From Trichopria drosophilae (taxonomy: Eukaryota; Arthropoda; Insecta; Hymenoptera; Diapriidae), in NCBI GenBank assembly GCA_030407085.1, contig CM059582.1, positions 27,727,001 through 27,791,000 on the forward strand: a stretch of DNA of 64,000 bases, given 5' to 3'. A program made the translations under genes and the position numbers. Below, one piece after another: positions 13,050 through 22,750 of the stretch. A model generated the notes under the pieces. The model was not told the origin of the DNA. It ran no database searches and was given only the letters and a program-made list of their open reading frames with translations. The number at the start of each line of letters is the position of its first letter. The stretch's first letter is position 1.

Positions 13050-13620
13050 ATAGTTTCCCTTTACAGAGGCGTAAGTTCTTCCAGTCGATGTCGTCGAAAT
13101 TGCACGGAACGTGACCAAGCGTAAAGAAACGGAACTCGGTTGTCGAGATACAATTAGTAATCGTCTATTAGTACCTAACTAGCTACAGATCCCGATGAAC
13201 ATTTCCAAATTAATATTTTCTTAATTAGTAATTAACGATCGGAGACGGAAATGTGACAACGATATTCTGTGGGGCGAAAATAATAATGTCGGTTAAGAGG
13301 GGAAGTCTCCGTGGTTACGGGCGGTCGTACGAGAAATAATCGATGTCCGCTCTCGAGGAATTTCATTTTCGTGCCCACCGATAACGAAATGAATAATACG
13401 GAGATTAAATAACGAATTCAACCCGTCAATGAGATATCGTAGAGAGTATCGTGATTACGAGAGAAATAATCTTTATATATATATACGAATATATATGCGC
13501 ATGCGCACTACGGCTGCAGGCTCTGGAATTATTCATTGTAACCTATATTGCAAATAGAGTTGGATAAAAGTCGGTCACGAGGGACTCCGTGAACCACGTT
13601 ATGGATTTTCGTACTTTTTT
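13050..13620. promoter_or_regulatory. CpG-rich island between inverted arms
   Basis: A 0.5-kb stretch of higher GC and CpG content with repeated homeodomain-like ATTA/TAAT sites ('attagtaattaacgatcgg'), GATA-like sites and an NRF-1-like palindrome. It is compact, has no long frame, and ends sharply in AT-rich DNA at both sides. This is the composition expected of an enhancer or TSS-proximal element in an insect with AT-rich introns. Assignment rests on composition only. Confidence 0.4.
13496..13507. promoter_or_regulatory. NRF-1/Ewg-type palindrome
   Basis: TGCGCATGCGCA is a perfect palindrome that matches the known NRF-1 (insect Erect wing) consensus. It follows an ATATATAT run. In this AT-rich window such a 12-mer is very unlikely by chance, which supports the regulatory reading of the island around it. 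Confidence 0.5.
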
Positions 13621-14465
13621 TTCTTACTCCCTTTTTTACTACGGGCAGTTACGAATTATAGTTTTACAGTTTGACAGATTAACCGATCACTTTTTTATGA
13701 ATTATGAACCCACATTTAGTACTGAAAAATTATTTTAATTCTGTTCGAGCTAATTCTACATTCATATTTACTCATTTTACATTAATACTTACTAAATTCT
13801 GTTAATTAATATTAATTTAAATACCTTTTTATGACTTAGTTTTCAGAAATGTTTTATTCCTGTAGAAGGTCTATTCTTCATTCCATTAATATAATCTTCG
13901 CTTATCTTCGTTTGCTCAGTTGTGTTGTTATATACATTGGCCGTTTTGCTGAGCTTTTGTTCATTTTCTTGTTATTTTAGGAGTTACATTTTTTTCGTTT
14001 TAAAATGTAAATTCTACTAATTTGCATTTAAAGGTAGGTCTCTGGAAACCTTGTAAGTTGGTTTACATGGTTGGGTATTTCTTTGGCATTTTTTATTGCC
14101 GTTTTTAGTTTTCGGAATCCTTGGTGATTTACATATGTGGAAATTTATTCTTTACGATAAGAGTTTATTCCAGCAAGGTATACTCTAATTGTTAAATAAA
14201 ATAAAAGGGCTTTGAAACATTGTACTTTAATTTATTATGGCTGACTAATTCCCCTGTTTTCACTTACTAGCAAGATTTAATGTAGTCCATTATCCGGTAT
14301 GATACATATAGAATATTCGTTTCTTTACTCGAAACGTGATGAGGTTTACTCTTACTACAATTTCCCTGACTTTTATCTTACTACTTATACAAAAAATGTA
14401 ATTTCTAATTAGTTTCTCGAATAATTCGTTTTGTTTTTACACTTTATTTGTTCAGTTTATATAAT
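13621..14465. other. AT-rich non-coding DNA
   Basis: T-rich sequence with no supported gene, lying between the CpG island and the right inverted arm. No further inverted match to the left side was seen. Confidence 0.5.
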
Positions 14466-14585
14466 ATTTATGTGCAAATTTGTACTAGATTTCTTAAAGT
14501 GATTTTGAACCAAATTCGACTTTATCTGAAAAAAGTGTCATCTTAAAAATATTATTCCTAACCTAATAACCTATAAATACAGATC
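14466..14585 (-). repeat. Right arm of the 2.64-kb inverted repeat
   Basis: Inverse of 11946-12060. Near the outer end the two arms are almost identical ('cctaacctaataacctataa' here); the match decays after about 95 bp. A 63-codon frame begins just outside the arm and is not supported. Confidence 0.75.
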
Positions 14586-15280
14586 AAATTTTGGGCGTAT
14601 ATATAATCTTTTGTCTGCGATACAATGTGTCTGACACAGAACGCATCTATCTACTTATTCTTGTAATAAGAGCTAAACGTTATAATTATTCTTGTATGTT
14701 GTGGATGTTTGTTATAAAAACACTCAGTACGAAACTTCTTGGTAAAATTCGAGATTCTGAAACAGTAAATGAAGTTTTGTAACTCTAGCAAGATGAAAGT
14801 CAAGGAAAGTAGTAAGAGAAACCCTGATCACGTTTCTAGTAGAGAAACGAACTTTTATTGTACATAAAAAACTTATATTCTATATAAATATGCAGAATTT
14901 ATATGTGGAGTAACAGAGCACATTAATCTAGTGGATAAGTAGAAACAGTTGAATTAGTCAGACGTTCCGACATAACGTCCATATCCATTTTTCGTATAAA
15001 GGATTTACTTACAGTTTGAAAGTTTAATTATAAAAGTCCATAATGTCGATACAACTAACATTTCGAGATACATCCAGAATACTTTCCAAAAAAGATGATC
15101 AGGTTAAATTTTTCCTCTTTGAAACATGACCATTGTTTTTTATGGCAAATATATTGAGTTTCAAACATGATCGAAAATTTCTATCCCTATAGAAAATATA
15201 CGTTTCGAATGCATTGTCGAAGTCGACCTTTGACACCTATTTGAAACGTCGACCGAACATCACATGCCCTTACCGAGTAG
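14586..15280. other. AT-rich non-coding DNA
   Basis: No gene seen. GC content begins to rise near 15.2 kb toward the promoter-like region. Confidence 0.5.
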
Positions 15281-15421
15281 TTTGCAAAACTTCCGGTTTG
15301 CGTGTGACCGGTCGTTGAGCGTCGTTAAAGCAACACACACGTAAAAGCTCGCCATACAAAAAAAAACGTAAAGAGGTTCCCTCAGAAAACATGCAAAGTA
15401 TTCGTGAAAGTCGCACCGTGA
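15281..15421 (+). promoter_or_regulatory. Promoter-like region / 5' leader
   Basis: GC-richer DNA directly upstream of the open frame at 15422. It carries ACTTCCGG (15289-15296), an ETS-type core, and GTGTGACC (15302-15309), whose inverse GGTCACAC matches the Drosophila promoter 'Motif 1' (M1BP). Both motifs are typical of housekeeping promoters. No TATA box is seen. The transcription start would lie somewhere about 15320-15400, but cannot be placed. Confidence 0.4.
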
Positions 15422-15736
15422 ATGGATACGAGGAAGCGACGTAAAGTCGACTTCCGGGAAGTAATAGAACGGCTCTCGACTCTGAAACCCCGCGCCCCGC
15501 TCGGCCCCGACTGGGGCCCGGGGGCGGGGCGACCCCAAGCGGATACTTATGGAAAACGAGGAATAGAAAACCCTCCCCTACGACAACTGAGAAATGAGGC
15601 ACTAAACTCCCAGTCGAAATTACAATACGAAGGCTTCGTAACCTCCCACGAAGCGTTTCTTTCTGCTTTTTCCACTCAACGCCGCCGAGACCGACTTTTA
15701 AACTTAGCTGAAGACGGTCAGGCGATAACCCTATAG
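15422..15736 (+). CDS. Hypothetical protein, 104 aa
   Basis: This is the best candidate protein-coding frame in the window. It starts MDTRKRRKVDF, is basic at both ends, has a Pro/Gly-rich middle (residues about 22-40) and ends in a charged, helix-prone stretch with QRRRDRLLNLAED. Codons are GC-richer than the surroundings. It follows a promoter-like region with ETS and Motif-1 sites. No signal peptide or membrane segment is visible. I do not recognise the family. The start context (tga before ATG) is not a strong Kozak match. The same reading frame continues past the TAG (15734-15736) to 16186 with only one more TAG. It could be a short gene, a first exon read past its donor, or a chance frame in a CpG island. 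Confidence 0.35.
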   Translation: MDTRKRRKVDFREVIERLSTLKPRAPLGPDWGPGAGRPQADTYGKRGIENPPLRQLRNEALNSQSKLQYEGFVTSHEAFLSAFSTQRRRDRLLNLAEDGQAITL

Positions 15737-16186
15737 TTTTTTATTTTTTTGCTTCGAGCAATTTCAAGCGATAATGGAATGCCGTTCTTTACGATTTCGT
15801 TGGTGAATAACTGTCGCGATCGTTTAGTGGAGCAACGTGACGAAAAGCGTGCATGTTACTGCTTAAGGCTTGTAACTTTTGTTGACAGATTTCTTTTATT
15901 TACTGGTACAATGATTTGCGTGCTAGATCTTACTTCTGAAAATATGTTTTCGGTTTAGTCACTGCTGTTTGAAGCTTGGTTGGAAGAACAAAGGAAAGTT
16001 CCATATAAAACAATTTCATGGATCTTAAAATTACTAATTGTTTTATCTTTATTGAGAAAAATGAGTAGCGTTTTATTTATGGAAGTAAATGAAATGGAAG
16101 AAAAAACCAGGAAAGTTAGGAATTTCTATTCTTTACACTCTAAAGACCAGATGTATCTTAAGGGAGCTAGTCCAACGGTTTTTTAA
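15737..16186 (+). other. In-frame continuation after two TAG stops
   Basis: Reading on in the same phase as the 15422 frame, only one stop (TAG at 15956-15958) occurs before TAA at 16184-16186. The segment would encode a hydrophobic stretch (about 15880-15930) and a Glu/Lys-rich tail including EAWLEEQRKVPYK. It may be 3' UTR, a decayed part of a longer gene, or coincidence. No splice donor that would remove the stops is clear. Confidence 0.2.
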
Positions 16187-17079
16187 CCCAAAAATCATTT
16201 TTTCAAAAACATCATTTTTGCATAGAATATACATTCAAAAATACGATGGAATTGGCTAGAATTGATCTTTGTTCCGAAAATTTATTAGAATCCGAATATA
16301 AATAGTCAACAACTCAAACCCGTCGAGACCCGCTGTGTACTTTAAACGTGTTTTTCTCGTAATACTATTTTTTGAGCTGGCCTTCAAGATTAAAAATAAA
16401 CTATTCATCCGATCAATCTGAAATTTAGGGAAATGTTCTACACATGTCTGCTTATCACCTGAACTACAATCATAAATTTTAGTAGTATTTAACCATTTTA
16501 TAAACAAATTAAGTTCCAAAAAACACGCTTAAAATTGAAAAGTCAACCATGTCGATATTTTTCATCATCCTAGGTTTATTTTGGTTCACGACATAACTAC
16601 TAACTTATATATTTTAAGAAAAATGTTTGGTTTTTTGTTTTTATATGATTCAATCCTGAGAAAACATGATGGCCATTTTAAAATCGGACCAACTTCATGC
16701 CACGACAGCGGAGAAAGAATGCCATATACATATATAAAATTGTTGTTTGCAACTTAAATATGTTAGTTTTAAAGTGTGAAAAGATTGGTACATATTAAAA
16801 GTCCCCAGCATGAAATAAAAATGGTTTTCAAAACCATAACAAACTGATAATGTCATTCAAAATAGTTTTCTCCTGAAAAAACTCATGCTTCGCTAGCCTC
16901 CTGGAAAAACATCCGAAACTAATAAATTCGGTTAGACTATGATAAGAACTGTCATTTAATAGCACATTAATTATTTTGTCACGTGGGAACGTTAAAAAAA
17001 GCATTGTTGATGTTACAGATTATATATAACAGTCGACACCTACTGAGACTAAAAGAGTGCGAATTATTACTACTTAGAT
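16187..17079. other. AT-rich non-coding DNA
   Basis: The 87-codon minus-strand frame at 16256-16519 has no recognisable domain and its composition matches background. Nothing else is seen. Confidence 0.5.
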
Positions 17080-17210
17080 TGCGGCAACGATTTCTTCAAC
17101 TTACCCATGGGATAAAACAATCGAACTTATTTTTAGGTGTTAGTTCACATCATTCTTCAGCTGAATATATCAGTTTCGGAGGTTCCACTTTGAGATGGAG
17201 ACCACCTTGA
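17080..17210 (+). repeat. Repeat family A, copy 2
   Basis: Matches copy 1 (12380-12610) and copy 3 (22100-22185) through 'acgatttcttcaact', 'ataaaacaatcgaactta', 'taggtgttagttcacatca' and 'atcagtttcggaggttcc'. It is preceded by 'attattactacttagatt', also present in copy 3. The 75-codon frame that covers it is not conserved in the other copies. Confidence 0.65.
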
Positions 17211-18560
17211 GCATTATCCTTTATGCTCTTATTATTAAAAGTGAACGATTAACCGAGAATCATGCAGAAAAGAAGTTTCAATAGGATTTTAACCTAGTAT
17301 AAAGTGGACATCAAAAAGTACCTACCATATGAGGTTTTATAGACATTTTGACCTGATAGCGCAAAAAAGCACGCTTTATCATTTAAAAGATCATCTCAAT
17401 ATCACAAAATATTAGTTTCTCTCTTCAAAGTTGATTTTGAAGCTTCAAAAGTCCTTTGATATTTAGAAATTTTAGTAACCTCCCCTTAAAGTGCAGGTGT
17501 AAAACTTAAAACGTAAGGTGGAGGAGTTCAAAAAATGTATAGAGTATTAAAAATCACAATTTAAGAATTATTATGAAATCAATCAATCAGGCCAATTAGG
17601 TAAATTTTTCATCATGTTTGATCCGTATTTTCAGTTTTTAAAATTTTACATCAGATTTGTGTTGAACTACACCAAAAATTTTCAAGCATCAGTTACTAAA
17701 ATATGGAATTAGCTAAGATAACTGAACCAAAAATAAGTTGTAATGTAAATAAATCTTCTTAGAAAAGGACAGATTTGACTACTACACGATGGATAACTTC
17801 AATATCATATGCAGTATCCGTTTTTACACTGAACTTTTTGTTACCATTATGTTGGTCTTCATACTCGTGACCATATTGGGTCATTTTTTAAGGTCAGTTT
17901 GAAACTCCCCGAATAACAAGTTTCAATAAAAATCAATAAAAAAACAGTTTTGAACAAATTCGTAATTGATTTGTAATGAACTACACCAAAATCGCATAAA
18001 CCGAAAGAATCATTTAATTAATTAGAAAATTACAACTAATATTGAATTTTTGTTAAAATATATGAAATCTTTTTCTTTTTTTTATAATAATGTTTACTAA
18101 TCTTTTTGGAATAATGATCCAGAGAATTAATAAAATACCAATTATACTCTCAAAAATATAACAATAATTATGTAGGCAGTAGTTCTGTAGACCCAAATAC
18201 TTTTCGTTATGATTTTAGACCGAACCTTAAAATCTGCCAATAAAAACTATATTCTGCAATGTCAAACTAGAGAATTAGATTTTACTTTTGAAATGTTGAA
18301 AAAATAATTGATTATTTAAATGCAAATGTTTTTGTATGGTTAACTTCACTATAAATAATTTTTCTTAATTTTATAGTAATATAATTTTCAGCATTACTTT
18401 AAAAAATAAATTGCAAAACCCAAATCATTTTACCACTCAAATATTAACTTAATCATTAGCGCACATTCAGTACAATAACAGCTTTGACGAAAATAGAAAC
18501 TCGGTAAGGAAATCTAGATCCTTCTGTTTTTACAACTTAAAATTACAAGCCTGTTGTAAT
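17211..18560. other. Non-coding DNA with a diverged direct repeat
   Basis: The phrase 'gatttgt(g/a)(t/a)tgaactacaccaaaa' occurs at about 17.65 and again at about 17.97 kb, suggesting an old duplication with a period near 315 bp. No frames or hairpins stand out. Confidence 0.4.
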
Positions 18561-19260
18561 CTGTAATCTTAATTAGCGTTATTAAGGCAAACGTGTCATT
18601 TATTTTTTACAAGAGAGCAACATATTAGCAGTTATTCTCACTGAAAATAATTACTAAATAAACGCTACGTGCATTATGCAAATTACGCAAATTTTGTTTA
18701 ATTAACGGCGATTTAATTATAACCTGTTGACACAAATAATTAAAGTCGTACACAACATCGCCGTTAGTTTGTGTAGTAATTCTTCTGCAAACTTTTGTTT
18801 TCATTCCAGTTGAAATAATATATTGAAATAAGCAAAATAAATATACTGAAAATATGAACTAATTAGATAAATAAAATTATTGCGATTAAATAATTTTTCG
18901 CGACTGTTTTTAAACACATTTTAATATTTTCTGTAATTATCTTTTTATAATATTACACAATGGTCGAACACGACGCATAAATTACAAGACAGCTGCATTG
19001 TTCCAAATTTAACATAGAGTGACTCCGTTATTCACCCAAATCCTTCTTTTGTTCGCCGCTTCATTATGCCTTCGCTGATGATTAACACGTACTATCCTTT
19101 GTTTTCATACAAAGTGTTTACCAGTTTAAGATTATGTTTGTTAATTAGCCGCATGGTCGTTACCGTGATCATTATTTTATCTTCCACGATTAATTTTTAA
19201 AACAAAATCTTTTCAATCGAGTTTCTTGTTTTAATCAGCCGCATTTAATTGTTATCAACA
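18561..19260. promoter_or_regulatory. Possible conserved non-coding element cluster
   Basis: Dense TAATTA/ATTAAC homeodomain-like sites occur within non-repetitive sequence. The sequence includes 'attaacggcgatttaattat' (about 18.70 kb) and, 40 bp on, 'aacatcgccgttagttt', an inverted CGCCGTTA/TAACGGCG pair. There is no coding frame. The combination of AT-rich developmental sites with embedded CpGs resembles intronic enhancers of insects. Conservation itself cannot be seen here. Confidence 0.3.
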
Positions 19261-19682
19261 TGTTATTATATTCCTTTTTTATTTTGTATACGATTGTACG
19301 CCTATTTAATATTTTTTGCATAGTTTATATTTAGAAACTATCACTTTACAATTTTATTTTTAATTTTTGAATTTTCCGAGCTTTTGACTAATTGAAAATC
19401 CTCGAAATTGATAGTAAAATCGAAATATTTATTTCATGTAAATTTCTGTGTAAGTATTTACTATTTTATTGTCATATCGTAAAGATACACAGTTTTGAAT
19501 TTACTAAGATATCAGTTTCTCTGATCTCGTCTCCTGAATGTATGAATGAAGTAAGTTACAGAAAAATATATCGATTTTTTAAAATATTCTATAAAATAAA
19601 ATAGGTTTACAGAATAAAAAAAGTTCTGCTTGTATTTAGTAAATCCATATATATGTTTTGCAGGTCGCTGAATACAAGTATG

Positions 19683-19880
19683 ACGTCGGTTGACTTTCAT
19701 TACGTCGGGTTCAAGGTCATTTCAAGGTCAAATTTAGCAGAAACGGCCAAAAATCTGAATAAATGTGCAAATATATTTTTGGGGGTGTTCAATCCGAAAT
19801 AGAGGTCGTTAACCATCATTACGTAGGGTTCAACATCTTTTCAAGGTCAAATTTAGTAGAAGCGTCGATGAATATGAAAC
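19683..19880 (+). repeat. Two-unit direct repeat with TCAAGGTCA sites
   Basis: Two units about 121 bp apart share 'cattacgt(c/a)gggttcaa' and 'tttcaaggtcaaatttag(c/t)agaa'. The first unit has TCAAGGTCA twice (19711-19719 and 19722-19730), the second once (19841-19849). This 9-mer is the known monomer site of FTZ-F1 and ERR nuclear receptors. Whether it binds anything is inference; the sites may only be part of the repeat. Confidence 0.6.
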
Positions 19881-20390
19881 AATTATAAGAATTTCTTATT
19901 AATTTATTATATTATTTGTATTGTGAATTTACGAAAAAAAAAGATTATACGCCTAATTGCATAAACAGTAAAAATAGCTTGAAGAAATTTTTACTGCTTA
20001 ACACAGAAGGTCATCGTGTGTCACGCTTGATTTTTTTGCGATCAGAGTTCCAAAAATACAAAATACTTTTGTGTAATCCTGTTAAAAAGTTATTTCTGTG
20101 AAACGTAGGCCTACGTCAATATCAGGTCTTGAAAAATTATGAAAAATGATAGTTGGTTTAAGCTTCTGAAAAGTTAATTTTTGGTTAACAGAGAAAAATC
20201 TAATATTTCTTTGTTCCCTATCTGATTTTGTGGTAACATATTATAAAATTTATGTCTTTTAAAAATTATAAAACTCAGACCAAAATATTATTCTCATTTT
20301 AAAAGACTTTAAAACATCAAAAATATTGGTATACAACACTTATAGTGGTACATTATTGCAATTGTAGCTAATAAAGTTTTTTTTACCACA
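19881..20390. other. AT-rich non-coding DNA
   Basis: A 61-codon plus-strand frame occurs at 19916-20101 but shows no domain or splice context. Nothing else is seen. Confidence 0.5.
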
Positions 20391-20394
20391 TTCT

Positions 20395-20440
20395 AGTCCA
20401 ACGTTTCGACCTGTTGGTCCTCTTCAGAGACATCGATTCC
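20395..20440 (-). ncRNA. Hammerhead-ribozyme-like motif of Penelope type
   Basis: On the minus strand the sequence runs CTGAAGA (20421-20427), then a short stem GACC-AACA-GGTC, then GAAA (20404-20407) followed by CGTTGGAC. CUGANGA, stem II and GAAA are the hammerhead core. The 'GAAACGTTGG' context is like the small ribozymes known from Penelope-like retroelements. One extra G sits between the core and the stem, so activity is uncertain. The tandem units at 20460-20692 lie just upstream on the same strand. Confidence 0.45.
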
Positions 20441-20459
20441 TCATCAATTAGATAAATAA

Positions 20460-20692
20460 TTGAAATTTGGAAGATTGAGAAATGACGAAAAAAGTTCAGT
20501 TACTAGAGTTGTCGTTATTAAAAAAATAAATCCTTATTAGAATATCACACTTGTAATTTGGAATATTCGGAAACAACGAAAAAAGTTGATTGTACAATTT
20601 GTTGTTACCACATGATTGGTTCCAATTGTTAAACTAGAGTTGCAGTTATTAAAACATTAAATCCTTATTAGAATATCACGCTTGTAATTATT
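20460..20692. repeat. Two-unit tandem repeat
   Basis: Units of about 100-135 bp share 'aatttgga(a/t)(g/t)att', 'acgaaaaaagtt', 'tagagttg(t/c)(c/a)gttatta' and 'aaatccttattagaatatca'. The second unit has an extra segment of about 35 bp. Their place beside the hammerhead-like motif suggests they are terminal repeats of the same decayed retroelement. Confidence 0.65.
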
Positions 20693-20712
20693 ACATTACA
20701 TTACATTACAGT
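20693..20712 (+). repeat. TTACA microsatellite
   Basis: Four units of TTACA follow directly on the tandem repeat. They may be a retroelement tail or a simple repeat. Confidence 0.8.
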
Positions 20713-22000
20713 CGTTTAAAATTAAAAACATATTTGATATTGTTATTAGATATCAACCAAATTCATAATAAAAAAAATGCATCAACATCATTTTACACAT
20801 GAATTATAAAAAGAAATCGTAAATACATCTCGAGATGATTCTGCGATTCGGATGGCTTATCTGCTTACATATAATAACACTGGATGGCGGTGATGTAAGA
20901 CGGTGTAATCCGATCATGTAGTTAGATGAACATTTTCATCGATGCTGTTCTATGGTGACATGTTATTGTGATGATCAATGATAACGATGCTGGATGTTTG
21001 ATGGTGAACGTAATGATAATCATGAATAGAATATGAGGAACATAAACAACTATTTATAATAGATGATATTTAGATAACATTTTGATAAATATTGAGTATT
21101 TTTATTGAATAAGGATCAACACACCTTCACAACTAATAAAACCCACTTCCTTCTCTTATTCTGATTTACAAAAGGATATTGAATGGTATAATTGGTAGTC
21201 GTTAAAATACCTGACAATTTATTAAATTGTTTTCGAAATCAAATTTCCCTTCATACCCTTTCCATCGACATTTTTAAATCTTCAAAAGTATACATATTCC
21301 CCCAGAATTTTTCTGCATATTAAGGAGGTGGAATATTATTTATTATAATAACGTATACTATCATATTTAATATTCCTTAATCATCGTTCGAAGAGTCGTT
21401 GCGATATACTGTAAAAAAATATTAATTTCTTCAAGTAACGTAAACCTTAAAACTGAACAACACTTAAGTTAGAAGACCATTTGAGGTGATGCTGAAACTT
21501 CATATTCTTGTTCTTCTTTAATATTTACTTAGTACTGTTAGCGTTTCTTCAGAAATCAAGTATAATAAAAATGGGAAATATCTTTAAATGTGCACTAAGT
21601 GGAGAACGAAGATATATACTTTATTGAGGAGCATCTAACACTTTCAATATAACTCAGTTACTCTGAATAAAGGTTGAAAATTCTTAATTCAGCCAAATTT
21701 CTTTCATTGTTTCTAAAGTACATACTTCAACTGTTTTACAACGATTGTTACTTACAGTCTCACAGTGTATGTAAATTCCTTTAGTTGTATACAGAAAGAA
21801 AGTGTGTAAATCCAGAGTAGATCTCTCCTTATTGGAACTTGTTAAGTCAAGGAATATGGAGATATCCTCTATTTTAACGTTTATTCTCTCTTCAGAAGTG
21901 TAGTGCAGAATAAAAATAAACATAGAGGAAGGAAAAGGGTTAAAACAAAGAAAAAAAGGTATATCTGGCAACGAACTGATACCTAAAAGTAGAAAAAATC
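20713..22000. other. Non-coding DNA
   Basis: The stretch 20.83-21.03 kb is richer in G and C, with repeated 'gatg' and 'atgatgg' words. The 95-codon minus-strand frame at 21684-21971 has no recognisable domain. Nothing else is supported. Confidence 0.45.
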
Positions 22001-22185
22001 ATTGTTAAAGTCGCGGATTATACATAAGAAAATGCAGTAGTCGCAGTAGTAACAGACACCTTCGAGCAACACAATGTGAGCTATTACTACTTAGATTACT
22101 GCATTTTCTTATGCTTCCGCGACTTTGACAATAATTTCTTCAACTTTCCTAAGTGGTAAAACAATCGAATTTACTTTTAGGTATA
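22001..22185. repeat. Hairpin joined to repeat family A, copy 3
   Basis: A 37-39 bp arm (22001-22039) pairs with 22097-22132: 'gtcgcgg...cataagaaaatgcagta' against 'tactgcattttcttatg...ccgcgac'. The right arm runs straight into family A sequence ('aatttcttcaactttcctaa', 'aaaacaatcgaatttact'). Thus family A may itself be a fold-back element whose other copies kept only one arm. No coding frame is present. Confidence 0.7.
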
Positions 22186-22506
22186 CCTAAATTTCTATAC
22201 TATAGTTCTAGAATTATTGTTAACATTTAGAATGATGCAGGTGTACTTTAACCATTCCTGATAAAATAGTATTTATTATACGAATCTTCTTAGTCTTTCT
22301 CTTTTAAATATTTCAAGAATTGCAAAATTTCTTTTAATTAAAATTTTCAAAATTACACTTTACTACACATATTTCTGAAATTTGATATTGAAAGAAATTG
22401 TCGAAAAAACGGTTGACAGCAACATTGGTCAAAAGAGTACAGTTTTAATGTATACGCCACTTAAAGACACTTTAGGGAAAGGTACTGAATGTTGATGAGC
22501 ACTTAC
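22186..22506. other. Non-coding DNA
   Basis: AT-rich sequence, no gene signal. If the minus-strand exon at 22507 is real, this is the start of its downstream intron. Confidence 0.45.
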
Positions 22507-22750
22507 TTTTCTGCGGCCGCAGCAGAGCATGGCTGCTGCGCTGCTGCTGCGGCGGGGCGTAGACGAGAGTAGAGGCTGATGACAGACGTAGCTGAGTCTC
22601 GCGCCCCCTTCCCGCTGCAGCTGCAACACGCGCACCTGCAGCTGCACCTGTTCCGGATCCCTCTGCCCTTGACCGACACCGACTCGACCACCGTACTTGA
22701 TGCGCACGTGTTTTCGCCACTGCATGAGTTCGGCGCGTCATGCCCTCTTC
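22507..22750 (-). CDS. Candidate spliced exon with start codon (MLCCGRRK)
   Basis: On the minus strand a strong acceptor (polypyrimidine run, then ATTTTCAG) ends at 22751 and a consensus donor GTAAGT starts at 22506, giving a 244-nt GC-rich block. Near its 3' end an ATG in good context (cagccATG, 22530-22528) opens MLCCGRRK, which ends exactly at the donor, phase 0. Cys-Cys after Met-Leu is a palmitoylation-type N terminus; vertebrate GAP-43 begins with MLCC and a basic run on its short first coding exon. This is a likeness, not an assignment. The upstream part would be 5' UTR, though all three frames are largely open. An alternative is that one of those frames (for example the one starting MQWRKHVRIKYGG) is coding. 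The next exon is not found. Confidence 0.45.

Noticed and set aside
20693..20712. CRISPR-like or satellite array start
   Set aside because: Four units of a 5-mer are only a microsatellite; there are no spacers.
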